A DNA stretch of 64,000 bases from Aeromicrobium yanjiei (GCF_009649075.1 NZ_CP045737.1:496001-560000), one strand, 5' to 3'. Positions 36,822 to 46,565 are shown, counted from the stretch's first letter. Made by a program: numbers and translations. The notes: generated from the sequence alone by a model not told the origin.

Positions 36822-37502
36822 CTAGGCGTCGAACTTGTAGCCGAGCCCGCGGACGGTGGTGAGGGTCGTGGGATTGGCCGGATCGGGCTCGATCTTGGAC
36901 CGCAGACGCTTGACGTGGACGTCGAGCGTCTTGGTGTCACCCACGTAGTCGGCGCCCCAGACCCGGTCGATGAGCTGACCGCGGGTGAGCACGCGGCCGG
37001 GGTTGCGCAAGAAGTACTCCAGCAGCTCGAACTCCTTGAGTGGCAGCTTCGCGACGGCTCCGTCGATCGTCACCAGGTGGCGGTCGACGTCCATGCGCAC
37101 GCGCCCGGCCTCGAGGGACGTGTGGTCGTCGACCTCGTCGGCGGCTCCGCGACGCAGGACCGCCCGGATGCGCGCGACGAGCTCGCGCGGCGAGTACGGC
37201 TTGGTCACGTAGTCGTCGGCGCCCAGCTCGAGCCCGACGACCTTGTCCACCTCGGTGTCCTTGGCGCTGACCATGATGATCGGCACCGAGGAGACCTGGC
37301 GAAGGGCGCGGCAGACCTCGGTGCCCGACAACCCCGGCAGCATCAGATCGAGCAGGACGATGTCGGCCCCGCCGCGGTCGAACTCCGTCAGGGCGTCCGG
37401 GCCGGTCTCGGCGATCGCGACGTCGAACCCCTCCTTGCGCAGGACGTACGACAGCGCCTCGCTGTAGCTCGCCTCGTCCTCGACCACCAGTACCTTCGTC
37501 AC
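36822..37502 (-). CDS. regX3: Phosphate response regulator RegX3
   Basis: 226 residues: receiver (1-120) with VVEDEASY, phospho-acceptor Asp in IVLLDLMLPGLSG, the MVSAKD switch and KPYSPRELVARI; then an OmpR winged helix (about 128-225) with LTRGQLIDRVWGADYVGDTKTLDVHVKRLRSKI. It is the partner of SenX3 in phosphate control. The GTG start overlaps the senX3 stop (GTGA), so the pair is one operon. The receiver is complete, in contrast to the GlnR-type protein at 4810-5523. Confidence 0.93.
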   Translation of the reverse strand: MTKVLVVEDEASYSEALSYVLRKEGFDVAIAETGPDALTEFDRGGADIVLLDLMLPGLSGTEVCRALRQVSSVPIIMVSAKDTEVDKVVGLELGADDYVTKPYSPRELVARIRAVLRRGAADEVDDHTSLEAGRVRMDVDRHLVTIDGAVAKLPLKEFELLEYFLRNPGRVLTRGQLIDRVWGADYVGDTKTLDVHVKRLRSKIEPDPANPTTLTTVRGLGYKFDA

Positions 37503-38656
37503 GCCTGCTCCTCTTCGCTGTCCTCAGTGTCTTCGATGTCGTGGTGGTGGGCCGGCAGGACGAGGGTGAATGACGAGCCGAGGCCCGGCTCGCTCCACAC
37601 CTCCACGCTTCCGCCGTTGCTCGCGGCGACGTGCTTGACGATCGACAGCCCGAGGCCCGTGCCGCCGGTCGCGCGGGCCCGCGCGGGATCGACGCGGTAG
37701 AAGCGCTCGAAGATCCGATCGAGCTCCTCGCCGGGGATGCCGATGCCGTTGTCTGTGACGGTCAGGCGTACGTCGGGACCGTCGCGGTGGGCGCTGACGG
37801 CGACCCGCGAGCCCTCGGGGCTGTACGTCACGGCGTTCTCGACCAGGTTGCTGACCGCCGCGTGCAGCTGGGCGCGATCCCCGTGGACGAACAGGTCGGG
37901 CTCGACCGACGCGACGATCTCGATGTCCTTGTGCTCGGCGTCCGTCGCGGAGTGCTCGCAGGCCTCGGAGACGAGCTCGCCGACCTTCACGGTCGTGGCG
38001 TCGTCGCTCAGGATGTCGTTCTGCAGGCGGGAGAGATCGATGATCTGCTGGACGAGACGGGTCAGGCGGTCGCTCTCGAGGTGCATCCGGTGGGCGAACC
38101 GCACGACCGCCTCCGGATCGTCCTTGGCTTCGCCGACGGCCTCGGCCAGCAGGTTCAGGGCGCCGACCGGCGTCTTGAGCTCATGGCTCACGTTGGCGAC
38201 GAAGTCGCGTCGGATGGACTCGACCTGCTGCTCGCGGGTGCGGTCGTCGGCGAGGACGAGGATCAGGCGGGACGTCAGGGGGGCCACGCGGGCGTGGATG
38301 TGTGCCGTGCTGCCACGGCGGGGCTGCAACGAGATGTCGGCGTCGCGGACCTGGCCGTCGCGACGCACCTGCCGGACCAGGGCCATCAGCTCGTCCGGCT
38401 CGAGGCGGTCGTCGTGGATGAGCCCCATCGCGAACGCCGGCGCGGACGCCTTGACGACGGTGTCGGCCGAGTCGATCAGGACCGCGGAGGACGAGAGCAC
38501 GGACAGGACGAGCTCCGCTCCGGGCGGGACCACGGGGGTCGGCTCGGGCACGGTCTGCTGCTGCCTCTTCTCGCTGAAGCGCCAGACGTACGTGACCATC
38601 GCGCCGATGACAGCACCGATCGCTCCGGCGATCGCCATGCCCGCGCTGGTGTCCAC
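37499..38656 (-). CDS. senX3: Phosphate sensor histidine kinase SenX3
   Basis: 385 residues: one N-terminal membrane helix (MAIAGAIGAVIGAMVTYVW), a PAS-like domain (about 55-150), the H-box FVANVSHELKTPVGALNLL and an ATPase domain with NLVENAVTYSPEG, VTDNGIGIPGEELDRIFERFY and GGTGLGLSIVKHVAASNGG. It ends in an acidic tail. The GTG at 38656 is preceded by TATCCT (complement of 38663-38668) with six bases between, indicating leaderless translation and ruling out the longer reading from 38683. It diverges from phoU. Confidence 0.93.
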   Translation of the reverse strand: MDTSAGMAIAGAIGAVIGAMVTYVWRFSEKRQQQTVPEPTPVVPPGAELVLSVLSSSAVLIDSADTVVKASAPAFAMGLIHDDRLEPDELMALVRQVRRDGQVRDADISLQPRRGSTAHIHARVAPLTSRLILVLADDRTREQQVESIRRDFVANVSHELKTPVGALNLLAEAVGEAKDDPEAVVRFAHRMHLESDRLTRLVQQIIDLSRLQNDILSDDATTVKVGELVSEACEHSATDAEHKDIEIVASVEPDLFVHGDRAQLHAAVSNLVENAVTYSPEGSRVAVSAHRDGPDVRLTVTDNGIGIPGEELDRIFERFYRVDPARARATGGTGLGLSIVKHVAASNGGSVEVWSEPGLGSSFTLVLPAHHHDIEDTEDSEEEQA

Positions 38657-38727
38657 ACCTTGAGGATAGGGCCGCGCTGGCAAGGAACCGTCCTGCGGTG
38701 GTCGCAGAGACAGGCCTTTCCGCTGGC

Positions 38728-38781
38728 GTTCATGCCCCGTTCACCAGGGGTCGCCGTCCGTTCACCGCCGATCCGTACGGT
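38728..38781. promoter_or_regulatory. PHO box direct repeats and phoU promoter
   Basis: Three 11-base direct repeats of the actinobacterial PHO-box type: GTTCATGCCCC (38728-38738), GTTCACCAGGG (38739-38749) and GTTCACCGCCG (38760-38770), with a degenerate 10-base GTCGCCGTCC between. TACGGT at 38776-38781, seven bases before the phoU ATG, is the likely -10, and the last repeat ends five bases upstream of it. This is where RegX3 or PhoP would bind, for phoU and perhaps the divergent senX3. Confidence 0.78.
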
Positions 38782-38788
38782 GGCATAC

Positions 38789-39430
38789 ATGCGCGATCAG
38801 TATTACGAACAGCTCGATGCCATCGTCGACGACCTGGTGGCCCTGACCGGTACGGTCCGGCGTGCCGTCGCCGACGCCACCACCGCCCTGCTCGAGGCGG
38901 ACGGCCAGATCGCCGAGTCGGTGATCGCCGGCGACAAGGACGTCGACGAGGCCACCGAGACGATCGAGGAACGGACGCTCCTCCTGCTCGCGACGCAGCA
39001 GCCGGTCGCCACCGACCTGCGCCAGCTGATCGCGACGCTGCGGATGCTGGCCGATCTGCAGCGGATGGGCGACCTGTCGGTGCACGTCGCGAAGATCGCG
39101 CGCCGCCGCATGCCCGAGTCGGCCGTGCCGGAGCACCTGCACCCGACCATCGTGTCGATGGCGTCGGTCGCGGACTCGATGATCGACTCCGCGTCGCGCA
39201 TCGTCGCGAACCGTGACGTGGCCAAGGCCGCGCAGCTGGAGGCGGAGGACGACGAGATGGACCTGCTGCGCAAGGACCTGTTCCGGTCACTGCTGGGCGA
39301 CTCCTGGGACCACGGTGTGGAGCCGGCGGTCGACGTCGCCCTGCTGGGCCGCTACTACGAGCGCATCGGTGACCACGCGGTGTCGATGGCGCGCCGGGTC
39401 GTGTACCTGGTCACGGGTCAGCTGACCTGA
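38789..39430 (+). CDS. phoU: Phosphate signalling protein PhoU
   Basis: 213 residues made of two three-helix PhoU repeats: the first with IAGDKDVDEATETIEERTLLLLATQQPVATDLR, the second with RNRDVAKAA-like ASRIVANRDV and ending LLGRYYERIGDHAVSMARRVVYLVTG. The E/DxxxD metal motifs appear in both. It couples phosphate transport state to SenX3-RegX3, which lies divergently next to it. The ATG follows TACGGT by seven bases. Confidence 0.94.
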   Translation: MRDQYYEQLDAIVDDLVALTGTVRRAVADATTALLEADGQIAESVIAGDKDVDEATETIEERTLLLLATQQPVATDLRQLIATLRMLADLQRMGDLSVHVAKIARRRMPESAVPEHLHPTIVSMASVADSMIDSASRIVANRDVAKAAQLEAEDDEMDLLRKDLFRSLLGDSWDHGVEPAVDVALLGRYYERIGDHAVSMARRVVYLVTGQLT

Positions 39431-39448
39431 GACCGGCCGACCCGCTCC

Positions 39449-39482
39449 GAAGCCCCTGCTGCCTGCCGCAGCGGGGGCTTTC
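39449..39482. terminator. Hairpin terminator between phoU and the lipoprotein gene
   Basis: GAAGCCCCTGCTGC pairs with GCAGCGGGGGCTTTC (one G-U), between convergent genes. Confidence 0.75.
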
Positions 39483-39488
39483 GCGGTC

Positions 39489-40055
39489 CTACTGGCCGTC
39501 GCCGGTCGTGGTGTCCTCGGTCCTGGAGGCGGCGTCCTCGTCGGAGGTCGCGGCCTCGGAGGGGGACTGGACCACGTCGGCGTACTCGCTGGTGCGGTCG
39601 ACGACAGGGGCCTCGACGGTGATCGGCGAGGAGTCCGAGAAGGTCAGGGTGACCTTGACGTAGAGGCCCGCGGGGGCGTCCTTGTCGACGATGAAGATGC
39701 CGGCCGGATCAGAGGTTCCCACCTGCGTCAGGTAGCCGGGCTTGAGCGGCAGCTGCTCGTCGGGAGCCGTGACCTCGAGCTCCTGGTCGTCGAGCGTCGT
39801 GACCGTGACGGAGGACAGCGTCTGGTCCTTCTTCAGGTTGTTCTGCAGTGCCGTCGAGAGCGTCGCCGATCCGTCGGGGTTGGCGACCAGCAGGGTGTTC
39901 ATCGCGTCGATGTCGCCGCGCGCGTTGGCGCCGACGCCCGGCTGGTACTGCTGGTTGGTCTGGGCGCTGAAGCTCGTTCCACACCCGCCAAGGACGAGGG
40001 CCGTCACCACGGCAACGGAGGCGACAGCCAGGGGGCGACGTCGTGCTGAGCTCAC
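39489..40055 (-). CDS. Lipoprotein (LpqE-like by position)
   Basis: 188 residues with a signal peptide and lipobox LVLGGC (Cys about residue 25), so it is lipid-anchored outside the membrane. The mature part is a beta-rich domain (VTVTTLDDQELEVTAP, GIFIVDKDAPAGLYVKVTLTF) and ends in an acidic Ser/Thr-rich tail of about 35 residues. Its place beside carD matches mycobacterial lpqE, a PCuAC-like copper protein, but the Met/His copper ligands are not seen here, so metal binding is doubtful. GTG start at 40055. Confidence 0.72.
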   Translation of the reverse strand: MSSARRRPLAVASVAVVTALVLGGCGTSFSAQTNQQYQPGVGANARGDIDAMNTLLVANPDGSATLSTALQNNLKKDQTLSSVTVTTLDDQELEVTAPDEQLPLKPGYLTQVGTSDPAGIFIVDKDAPAGLYVKVTLTFSDSSPITVEAPVVDRTSEYADVVQSPSEAATSDEDAASRTEDTTTGDGQ

Positions 40056-40209
40056 CAGATCACTCTTTCGGTCGGTCGGTGCGAGGGGCGCAGAGTCCCC
40101 CACGATGGTATCGGAGATGGCTGGTGGAATTGCCTTTGACCTGTGGACACAGCGTCTGCTATGGCACCCATGCCCTGAAACGGCAGGGGTCTTTGTCGGC
40201 GCTTCGTGG

Positions 40210-40215
40210 TATTCT
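40210..40215 (+). promoter_or_regulatory. -10 element for carD
   Basis: TATTCT, 26 bases before the carD ATG, within an unusually AT-rich patch (ATTCTTGAGG...TTTTCTCTATG). No good -35 is visible. Confidence 0.45.
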
Positions 40216-40241
40216 TGAGGTCTACGAAGGGTGTTTTCTCT

Positions 40242-40727
40242 ATGACTTTTACTGTCGGCGAAACCGTTGTCTATCCCAATCACGGTGCGGCAGTCATCGA
40301 GGACATCGAGACCCGGACGATCAAGGGCGAGGAGCGTGATTACCTCGTGCTGCGCATCGTGTCGCAGAACGACCTGGTCGTCCGCGTCCCCGCGTGCAAC
40401 CTCGATCTTGTCGGAGTTCGCGACGTCGTCGACGAGGCGGGGCTCGAGCGGGTTTTCGGGGTCCTGCGTGCTGAGCACGTCGAGGAGCCGACCAACTGGT
40501 CGCGCCGCTACAAGGCCAACCTCGAGAAGCTGCACTCCGGTGACGTCCTGAAGGTGGCCGAGGTCGTCCGCGACCTGTGGCGCCGCGACCACGAGCGTGG
40601 CCTGTCCGCCGGCGAGAAGCGCATGCTGGCCAAGGCCCGTCAGATCCTCGTCTCCGAGCTCGCGCTCGCCGAGAAGACCAACGAGGACAAGGCCGAGACC
40701 CGTCTCGACGAGGTCCTCGCCTCCTGA
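40242..40727 (+). CDS. carD: RNA polymerase-binding transcription factor CarD
   Basis: 161 residues. The N-terminal RNAP-beta-interacting domain reads [25 protein letters not shown]; the C-terminal helical DNA-binding domain has [27 protein letters not shown] and [16 protein letters not shown]. CarD stabilises open complexes, notably at rRNA promoters. The ATG at 40242 matches the usual N-terminus; GAAGG lies about 12 bases before it and TATTCT at 40210-40215 is a plausible -10. Confidence 0.95.
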   Translation: MTFTVGETVVYPNHGAAVIEDIETRTIKGEERDYLVLRIVSQNDLVVRVPACNLDLVGVRDVVDEAGLERVFGVLRAEHVEEPTNWSRRYKANLEKLHSGDVLKVAEVVRDLWRRDHERGLSAGEKRMLAKARQILVSELALAEKTNEDKAETRLDEVLAS

Positions 40728-40740
40728 GCTGATCTGTCCA

Positions 40741-40775
40741 CGAAGCCCCCGGTTCCTCTGGAGCCGGGGGCTTCG
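40741..40775. terminator. Hairpin terminator between carD and ispF
   Basis: CGAAGCCCCCGG (40741-40752) pairs perfectly with CCGGGGGCTTCG (40764-40775), loop of 11 bases, between convergent genes. Confidence 0.85.
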
Positions 40776-40807
40776 TCGTTCAGGCCGGCGCGGGGCCGGC
40801 AGTCTGC

Positions 40808-41284
40808 TCAGAGGGGGTGGACGAGGGCGGTGGCGATCGCCGCGATGCCCTCGCCGCGCCCGGTCAGGCCCAGACCGTCGGTCGTCGTCGCCGAGAGGCC
40901 GACGGGCGCTCCGATCGCGTCGCCGAGCACGCGCTGGGCCTGCTCGCGGCGGGTGCCGATCTTGGGCCGGTTGCCGATGACCTGCACGGACACGTTGCCG
41001 ACGGCCCAGCCGTGGTCGCGCAGCCGTCGCGCCGTCTCGACCAGGAAGTCCACCCCCGCAGCCCCGGCCCATCGCGGGTCCCCGGTGCCGAAGTGGCTGC
41101 CGATGTCACCGATCCCGGCGGCGCCCAGCACCGCGTCGACGATCGCGTGGGAGACGCAGTCGCCGTCGGAGTGGCCCTCGAGGCCGTGCGCCTCGTCCGG
41201 CCACTCCAGGCCCGCGAGCCACAGGGGGCGTCCCGCCACGAGGCGGTGGACGTCGGTGCCGATGCCGATGCGCGCAGAAGTCAC
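40808..41284 (-). CDS. ispF: 2-C-methyl-D-erythritol 2,4-cyclodiphosphate synthase
   Basis: Fifth step of the MEP isoprenoid pathway. 158 residues, family length. Zinc and substrate motifs: [46 protein letters not shown] and the C-terminal [24 protein letters not shown] start at 41284; CATGAT six bases upstream is a weak leaderless -10. The usual actinobacterial partner ispD is not beside it. Confidence 0.94.
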   Translation of the reverse strand: MTSARIGIGTDVHRLVAGRPLWLAGLEWPDEAHGLEGHSDGDCVSHAIVDAVLGAAGIGDIGSHFGTGDPRWAGAAGVDFLVETARRLRDHGWAVGNVSVQVIGNRPKIGTRREQAQRVLGDAIGAPVGLSATTTDGLGLTGRGEGIAAIATALVHPL

Positions 41285-41341
41285 CCGCTGATCATGCCAT
41301 TTCGCCGGGCAGGGCCGATGTGGTCGGGCGACGATGGTCCG

Positions 41342-42856
41342 GTGAGATCTCGTACGACGTCGGCCGCCGGCGCCCTGGCCGCCCTGGCGGGGCTGGCGGT
41401 GGGCGAGGGGCTGGCCGCGGTGCTCGACCTGCGCGAGTCGCCGGTGCTGTCTGTCGGCCAGTCCGTCATCGACGTCACGCCCGGACCGGTGGCGCACGCG
41501 ATCATCGACGCCGTGGGCACCCGGGACAAGCCCCTGGCGGTCGCGAGCGTGGTCCTGGGCATCGTCCTGCTCGGCGCGCTGGTCGGTCGGTGGTGGACGA
41601 GCCGCCGCGCGGCCGCATGCCTCCTGGTCGCCGGTCTGGTGGCCGCGGGAGTCGCCTCCGTCCTGACACGTCCCGCGGCGTCACCGGCGGCCGTCTTCGC
41701 GTGTGTCGCGGGCGGCGTGACGGTCATGGCGGTGCTCGAGCTGCTGCTCCCGCAGCGCGGCCGGGCCGAGCCCCCGGGGGACGGCGACCCGTCGCGCAGG
41801 ACGTTCCTGGTGCGCGTGGGTCTCGTGGCGATCGCCACGGTCGTGGTGGGCGGAGCCGGTCAGGTCCTGGGCGCCCGTCACCGTCGTCGTCGGGAGATCG
41901 AGGAGGTGCGTGCGGGGCTCGCGCTGCCGACGCGGCCCGCCTCGGCTCCCGCGGGGACCGATCTCGGCGTCCGGGGCCAGGGCCCGTGGCTGACCGCGAA
42001 TCGCGACTTCTATCGCATCGACACGGCACTCAGCCCGCCGCTGATCGACCCCGCCGACTGGAGCCTGCGGATCCACGGGATGGTCGACCGGGAGATGACC
42101 CTGACCTACCAGGACCTGCTCGACCGCGGCCTCACCGATGCGTGGATCACGATCGCGTGCGTGTCCAACGAGGTCGGCGGCGACCTGATCGGCAACACCT
42201 CGTGGGGCGGCGTGCCGATCAAGGGCCTGCTCGAGGAGGCCGGCGTCCAGGACGGCGCGGACGCCCTGCTGTCGACGTCCGAGGACGGCTGGACGTGCGG
42301 GACCCCGCTCGAGGCGCTGACCGACGGCCGGGCGGCGCTGCTGGCGCTCACGATGAACGGCGAGCCCCTGCCCGTGCCGCACGGCTTCCCGGTGCGCCAG
42401 GTCGTGCCGGGCGTCTACGGCTACGTCTCGGCGACCAAGTGGGTCACCGACTGGGAGGTCACCCGCTTCGCGGACTTCCAGGCGTTCTGGACGAGGCGCG
42501 GGTGGGGCGAGCGCGGACCCGTCAAGATCCAGTCACGCATCGACGTGCCGGGATCCGGAGACACGATCGACGCCGGCCCGCTGACCGTCGCGGGCGTCGC
42601 GTGGGCGCAGCACGTCGGCATCGCCGCGGTCGAGGTCCGGGTCGACGGCGGGCCGTGGCGGAGGGCGACCCTCGCCGCTGCTCCGAATGACGACACGTGG
42701 GTGCAGTGGATGCTCGACTGGGACGCGGACGAGGGTCGTCACTCGCTCGAGGTCCGGGCGACGGGCAAGGACGGCGTGCCCCAGACCGCACGGCGCGCGG
42801 GCGTCCTGCCCGACGGCGCGACCGGCTACGACCAGGTCGACGTCGTCGTCGGCTGA
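41342..42856 (+). CDS. Membrane-anchored molybdopterin-dependent oxidoreductase, sulfite oxidase family
   Basis: 504 residues. The N-terminal part has four hydrophobic helices (to about 140) and a further hydrophobic segment after [11 protein letters not shown] that resembles a Tat-type RR signal. The catalytic domain (from about 215) has [19 protein letters not shown] and the molybdenum-ligating Cys in [18 protein letters not shown], then [19 protein letters not shown] and a dimerisation-like C-terminal domain. Acceptor and substrate are unknown; sulfite or sulfoxide chemistry is typical. The start is uncertain: GTG 41342 was preferred, ATG 41294 and 41309 are in frame. Confidence 0.86.
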   Translation: MRSRTTSAAGALAALAGLAVGEGLAAVLDLRESPVLSVGQSVIDVTPGPVAHAIIDAVGTRDKPLAVASVVLGIVLLGALVGRWWTSRRAAACLLVAGLVAAGVASVLTRPAASPAAVFACVAGGVTVMAVLELLLPQRGRAEPPGDGDPSRRTFLVRVGLVAIATVVVGGAGQVLGARHRRRREIEEVRAGLALPTRPASAPAGTDLGVRGQGPWLTANRDFYRIDTALSPPLIDPADWSLRIHGMVDREMTLTYQDLLDRGLTDAWITIACVSNEVGGDLIGNTSWGGVPIKGLLEEAGVQDGADALLSTSEDGWTCGTPLEALTDGRAALLALTMNGEPLPVPHGFPVRQVVPGVYGYVSATKWVTDWEVTRFADFQAFWTRRGWGERGPVKIQSRIDVPGSGDTIDAGPLTVAGVAWAQHVGIAAVEVRVDGGPWRRATLAAAPNDDTWVQWMLDWDADEGRHSLEVRATGKDGVPQTARRAGVLPDGATGYDQVDVVVG

Positions 42857-42863
42857 TCCGGCG

Positions 42864-44105
42864 TCACCAGCGGGGCGTGTCCTTGGGCAGGGCCTTGCTG
42901 GTCGGCCGGATGACGTACACGACGCCGCCGCTGCCGCGCAGCCACGCCTTCTCGAACTGGGCCCGCGAGTACGTGCGGCGGACGGTCGAGTTGGTGCGGG
43001 CCGCCGGGTCGTTGACGATGACCTGGCCGGTGGAGGTGAACCCCCGGATCACCAGGAGGTGCCCCGGGGTCGAGGAGATCGGCGCGCCGGACAGCTCGCC
43101 CCGTCCGAACGCGACCGACGCCACCAGCGGGATGCCGGCCTTGATGAACGCCTCGGCGTCCCGCAGGGTGTGCAGCCGCGTGACGAACGTGTCGAGCGAG
43201 TAGCGCGCGGCGTACGCGGTGTTGAAGGGCCAGTTGCCGGTGCCGTCGTATGCGTGGTCGAACGTGTAGCGCGCTGCGTGGTCGACGAACGAGTCGGCGT
43301 ACCGGGACCAGGAGTAGTCGGCCTTGACCGGACCCTTGCCGAAGAAGCGCATGACCATCGAGGTGGACGTCGGCGAGCACCACGCCTCGCCACCGCCGCC
43401 GTACTGCGGGAACTCGCCCTGGTGGATCATCTGTGACGACATGGGGACCGCGAGGTCCTTGGTCGCGGTCATGGTCGTGCTGCTCGCGCTCTTGAGGTGG
43501 CGTGCGGTGTAGGTCGCGGCGACGCCGTTGACCGCGTGCAGCGTGGGGCTGGTCTTGGCGCCCTTCGGCTTGAGCAGCAGCACGCGCACCTGCCACTGGT
43601 CGAACGACTTGCCGGGATTGGCCAGCACCGTGTCGGTCGACACCTTCGCGAGGTCGTCGGACTGCGAGGAGTAGGAGGACCGCTTGATGCTGGAGGTGTT
43701 GTCGGCCCAGCGAGCGACCGTGTCCCAGCTGCCGACCGTCGAGCCCTTGCGGACCCGCACGTCGATGCGCGCCCACGTGCCGCCGGGCGTCGTGACGCTC
43801 CATGACGGGAGGAGGCTCTTGGCGGCGAAGCCGGTCTTGTGCCACGGGCCCTTCCAGTAGCCCCGGTCGTACGACTTCGCCCCGCCTGAGACCTTGGGGT
43901 CGTCGTAGCGCAGGGTCTTGGTCCCCTTGCCGAGAGTCATCTTGCCCGTGCCGGCGGCGAGCCCGTAGGAGGTGCCCTTGGTGAAGTCGCGCGTGGACGT
44001 CCACCGGGCGAACCCGGCCTTGTCCGACGAGGCGTTCGCGGGGGCGCCGGGCAGCAGGGTGAGACCGAGCACCGCGGCGACGAGGAGGGGAAGATGACGA
44101 CGCAT
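42864..44105 (-). CDS. Secreted C39-like cysteine peptidase
   Basis: 413 residues with a signal peptide (1-26, ending APANA). The N-terminal half (about 30-205) looks like a jelly-roll-like beta domain with repeated GSWDTVARWAD and RVLLLKPKG strands. The C-terminal half is a papain-like C39-family domain with the catalytic Cys in GGGGEAWCSPTSTSMVM, His in TPGHLLVIRGF and Asp/Asn in QVIVNDPAA. Secretion without an ABC partner suggests a free extracellular protease rather than a bacteriocin processor. TAGCAT (complement of 44112-44117) is six bases before the ATG. Confidence 0.85.
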   Translation of the reverse strand: MRRHLPLLVAAVLGLTLLPGAPANASSDKAGFARWTSTRDFTKGTSYGLAAGTGKMTLGKGTKTLRYDDPKVSGGAKSYDRGYWKGPWHKTGFAAKSLLPSWSVTTPGGTWARIDVRVRKGSTVGSWDTVARWADNTSSIKRSSYSSQSDDLAKVSTDTVLANPGKSFDQWQVRVLLLKPKGAKTSPTLHAVNGVAATYTARHLKSASSTTMTATKDLAVPMSSQMIHQGEFPQYGGGGEAWCSPTSTSMVMRFFGKGPVKADYSWSRYADSFVDHAARYTFDHAYDGTGNWPFNTAYAARYSLDTFVTRLHTLRDAEAFIKAGIPLVASVAFGRGELSGAPISSTPGHLLVIRGFTSTGQVIVNDPAARTNSTVRRTYSRAQFEKAWLRGSGGVVYVIRPTSKALPKDTPRW

Positions 44106-44207
44106 CTGCCCATGCTAGGTGACAAATGTGACTCGTGGGGCTGATGAGGACACCGAGCCGATGTGCGGGCGGCAGTCGCGCGTCGCGGGAGCCGATAGGC
44201 TTGCCCC
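44106..44207. promoter_or_regulatory. Divergent leaderless promoters for the C39 peptidase and cysS
   Basis: TAGCAT on the minus strand (44117-44112) and TAGGCT on the plus strand (44196-44201) each lie six bases from their start codons. No other open frame or hairpin of note in the 102-base spacer. Confidence 0.55.
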
Positions 44208-45617
44208 GTGGCATTTCACCTGTACGACACCGCATCCCGGCAGATTCGCGAGCTCGTCCCGGTCGTCCCCGGGCGGGTGTCGATCTATCACTGCGGGCTG
44301 ACGGTGCAGGGCCCGCCGCACATCGGCCACATTCGCAAGGAGGTCGTCTTCGACGTCTTGCGCCGCTGGCTCGAGCGCTCGGGCGTCGAGGTCGCGATCG
44401 TCGCCAACGTGACGGACATCGACGACAAGATCCTGGCCAAGGGCGTCGAGCAGGGGCGACCGTGGTTCGCGGTGGCCTATGAGAACGAGCGGGCGCTCCA
44501 CGCGGCGTACGAGGTGCTGGGCTGCATCCCGCCGACGTACGAGCCGCGCGCGACCGGTGTCGTGCCGGAGATGATCGAGCTCATGCAGACGCTGATCGAG
44601 CGCGGGCACGCGTACGCCGCCGAGGACGGCTCGGGCGACGTGTACTTCGACGTGCGGTCGTGGCCCGCGTACGGCGAGCTGTCGCGCCAGAAGGTCGAGG
44701 ACATGCTGCCCGCCGAGGACGCCCCCGCCGAGGGCAAGCGCGACGGGCGCGACTTCGCCCTCTGGAAGGGGCACAAGGCGGGCGATCCCGACTCCGCCTC
44801 GTGGCCGACCCCGTGGGGACGTGGACGGCCCGGCTGGCACCTGGAGTGCTCGGCGATGGCTGCCAAATACCTCGGCGAGGAGTTCGACATCCACGGCGGG
44901 GGCCTGGACCTGCGGTTCCCGCACCACGAGAACGAGCTCGCGCAGTCCCGCGCCGCGGGTCAGCCGTTCGCGCGCTTCTGGATGCACAACGCGATGCTGA
45001 ACCTGGCCGGCGCCAAGATGTCCAAGTCGGTCGGCAACACGCTCATGGTCAGCGAGGTCGTCAAGCGCGTGCGGCCGATCGCGCTGCGCTACTACCTCGC
45101 CGCCTCGCACTACCGCTCGATCGTGGAGTTCTCCGAGGAGTCGCTGGCCGAGGCCGCGACCGCCTTCGACCGCATCGAGGGATTCGTGCGTCGTGCGGCG
45201 GGTCTCGTGGGCCCAGGGGAGCTCGGTGACGTGCCGGCCGCCTTCGCCGCCGCGATGGACGACGACCTCTCGGTGCCGGCTGCGCTGGCCGTGCTGCAGG
45301 GGCGGCTCTCCGAGGGCAACCAGCTGCTTGCAGCGGGCGCGTCGGCCGAGCTGACCGCCGCGCTGGCGGACGTACGCAGCATGCTCGACGTGCTCGGTTT
45401 GGATCCTCTGTCCCCGACGTGGGATCGTGGGGGTGACGATGCGGCTTATGCGCAGGTGATCGACTCCCTCGTCGAGGGGCTTCTCGAGCAGCGCCAGCAG
45501 GCACGCGCGGCCAAGGACTTCGCGACTGCCGACCGGGTGCGCGACCAGCTCACGGCGGCAGGCATCGAGATCGAGGACACGCCGCAAGGTGCGCGCTGGT
45601 CCGTGAAGGGTAGCTAA
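44208..45617 (+). CDS. cysS: Cysteinyl-tRNA synthetase
   Basis: 469 residues, normal length. HIGH motif in the expected place ([22 protein letters not shown]), the zinc/specificity segment [32 protein letters not shown] and the KMSKS loop [10 protein letters not shown]. It is a true CysS rather than the related MshC ligase, which is about 410 residues. GTG start fits TAGGCT at 44196-44201. The rlmB gene follows after three bases. Confidence 0.95.
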   Translation: MAFHLYDTASRQIRELVPVVPGRVSIYHCGLTVQGPPHIGHIRKEVVFDVLRRWLERSGVEVAIVANVTDIDDKILAKGVEQGRPWFAVAYENERALHAAYEVLGCIPPTYEPRATGVVPEMIELMQTLIERGHAYAAEDGSGDVYFDVRSWPAYGELSRQKVEDMLPAEDAPAEGKRDGRDFALWKGHKAGDPDSASWPTPWGRGRPGWHLECSAMAAKYLGEEFDIHGGGLDLRFPHHENELAQSRAAGQPFARFWMHNAMLNLAGAKMSKSVGNTLMVSEVVKRVRPIALRYYLAASHYRSIVEFSEESLAEAATAFDRIEGFVRRAAGLVGPGELGDVPAAFAAAMDDDLSVPAALAVLQGRLSEGNQLLAAGASAELTAALADVRSMLDVLGLDPLSPTWDRGGDDAAYAQVIDSLVEGLLEQRQQARAAKDFATADRVRDQLTAAGIEIEDTPQGARWSVKGS

Positions 45618-45620
45618 GAC

Positions 45621-46565
45621 ATGCCGGGCAACAGCAAGCGCAAGGGCGCCATCAAGAAGACCGGCAAGGGCAACCCCACTGCCGGTTCCGGTGGACGCCG
45701 CCGTCAGGGGCTCGAGGGCAAGGGCCCGACGCCGCGCGCGGAGGACCGTCCCAACCACAAGCTCTACAAGATGAAGAACGCCTCGGCCAAGCGCGAGGCC
45801 GCTCGTCCCAAGCGCAAGCAGGGTGACGCCGCCGAGTGGGTCGCGGGGCGCAACTCGGTGCTGGAGCTGCTGAAGGCGACCGTGCCGGTGCACGCGCTGT
45901 ACGTCGCCGAGGGCACCGACCGCGACGAGAAGGTGCGCGAGATCTTCAAGCTCGCCGCCGAGCAGCACGTCAGCCTGCTCGAGATCGGTCGCATCGAGCT
46001 CGACAAGCTCACGGGGGGAGCGGTCCACCAGGGCATCGCCGCGAAGCTCAACGCGTACGAGTACGCCGCCCCGCAGGACCTGCTGGACTTCGCTGCAGAG
46101 CGGGACGAGCCGGCCCTGATCCTCGTGCTCGACGGCATCACCGATCCGCGCAACCTCGGCGCGATCATCCGCTCCGCCTCGGGCTTCGGCGCGCACGGCG
46201 TGGTCATCCCCGAGCGCCGCGCCGCGCAGATCACCGCTGCCGCGTGGAAGACGTCCGCGGGCGCGGCGGCACGGGTGCCGGTCGCCCGCGTCACCAACAT
46301 CACCCGCACCCTCAAGCAGTTCCAGGAGGACGGCTGCATGGTCGTCGGCCTGGCCGCTGACGGCACGGTCGACGTGGCCGAGTCCGAGCTGGTCGACGGC
46401 CCGCTGGTCATCGTGATCGGCAGCGAGGGCAAGGGCCTGTCCCGCCTCGTGGGCGAGACCTGCGACGAGATCGTGTCGATCCCCATGTCGACGGGCCTCG
46501 AGAGCCTCAACGCGGGCGTCGCAGCGGGCATCGCGCTCTACGCGATCAGCCAGAAGCGCCGCTGA
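45621..46565 (+). CDS. rlmB: 23S rRNA 2'-O-ribose methyltransferase RlmB (SpoU family)
   Basis: 314 residues. A strongly basic N-terminal extension (about 1-70; NSKRKGAIKKTGKG) precedes the substrate-binding domain (GRNSVLELLKATVPVHALYV) and the SPOUT domain with motifs DGITDPRNLGAIIRSA, IGSEGKGLSRLV and IPMSTGLESLNAGVAAGIALY. It methylates the ribose of G2251 in 23S rRNA in E. coli; the actinobacterial protein usually carries such a basic tail and follows cysS, as here. Confidence 0.93.
   Translation: MPGNSKRKGAIKKTGKGNPTAGSGGRRRQGLEGKGPTPRAEDRPNHKLYKMKNASAKREAARPKRKQGDAAEWVAGRNSVLELLKATVPVHALYVAEGTDRDEKVREIFKLAAEQHVSLLEIGRIELDKLTGGAVHQGIAAKLNAYEYAAPQDLLDFAAERDEPALILVLDGITDPRNLGAIIRSASGFGAHGVVIPERRAAQITAAAWKTSAGAAARVPVARVTNITRTLKQFQEDGCMVVGLAADGTVDVAESELVDGPLVIVIGSEGKGLSRLVGETCDEIVSIPMSTGLESLNAGVAAGIALYAISQKRR

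Noticed and set aside
42864-44105. Bacteriocin-processing C39 peptidase
   Set aside because: There is no ABC transporter fusion and no leader peptide gene; the protein has its own signal peptide and a beta-rich N-terminal domain.
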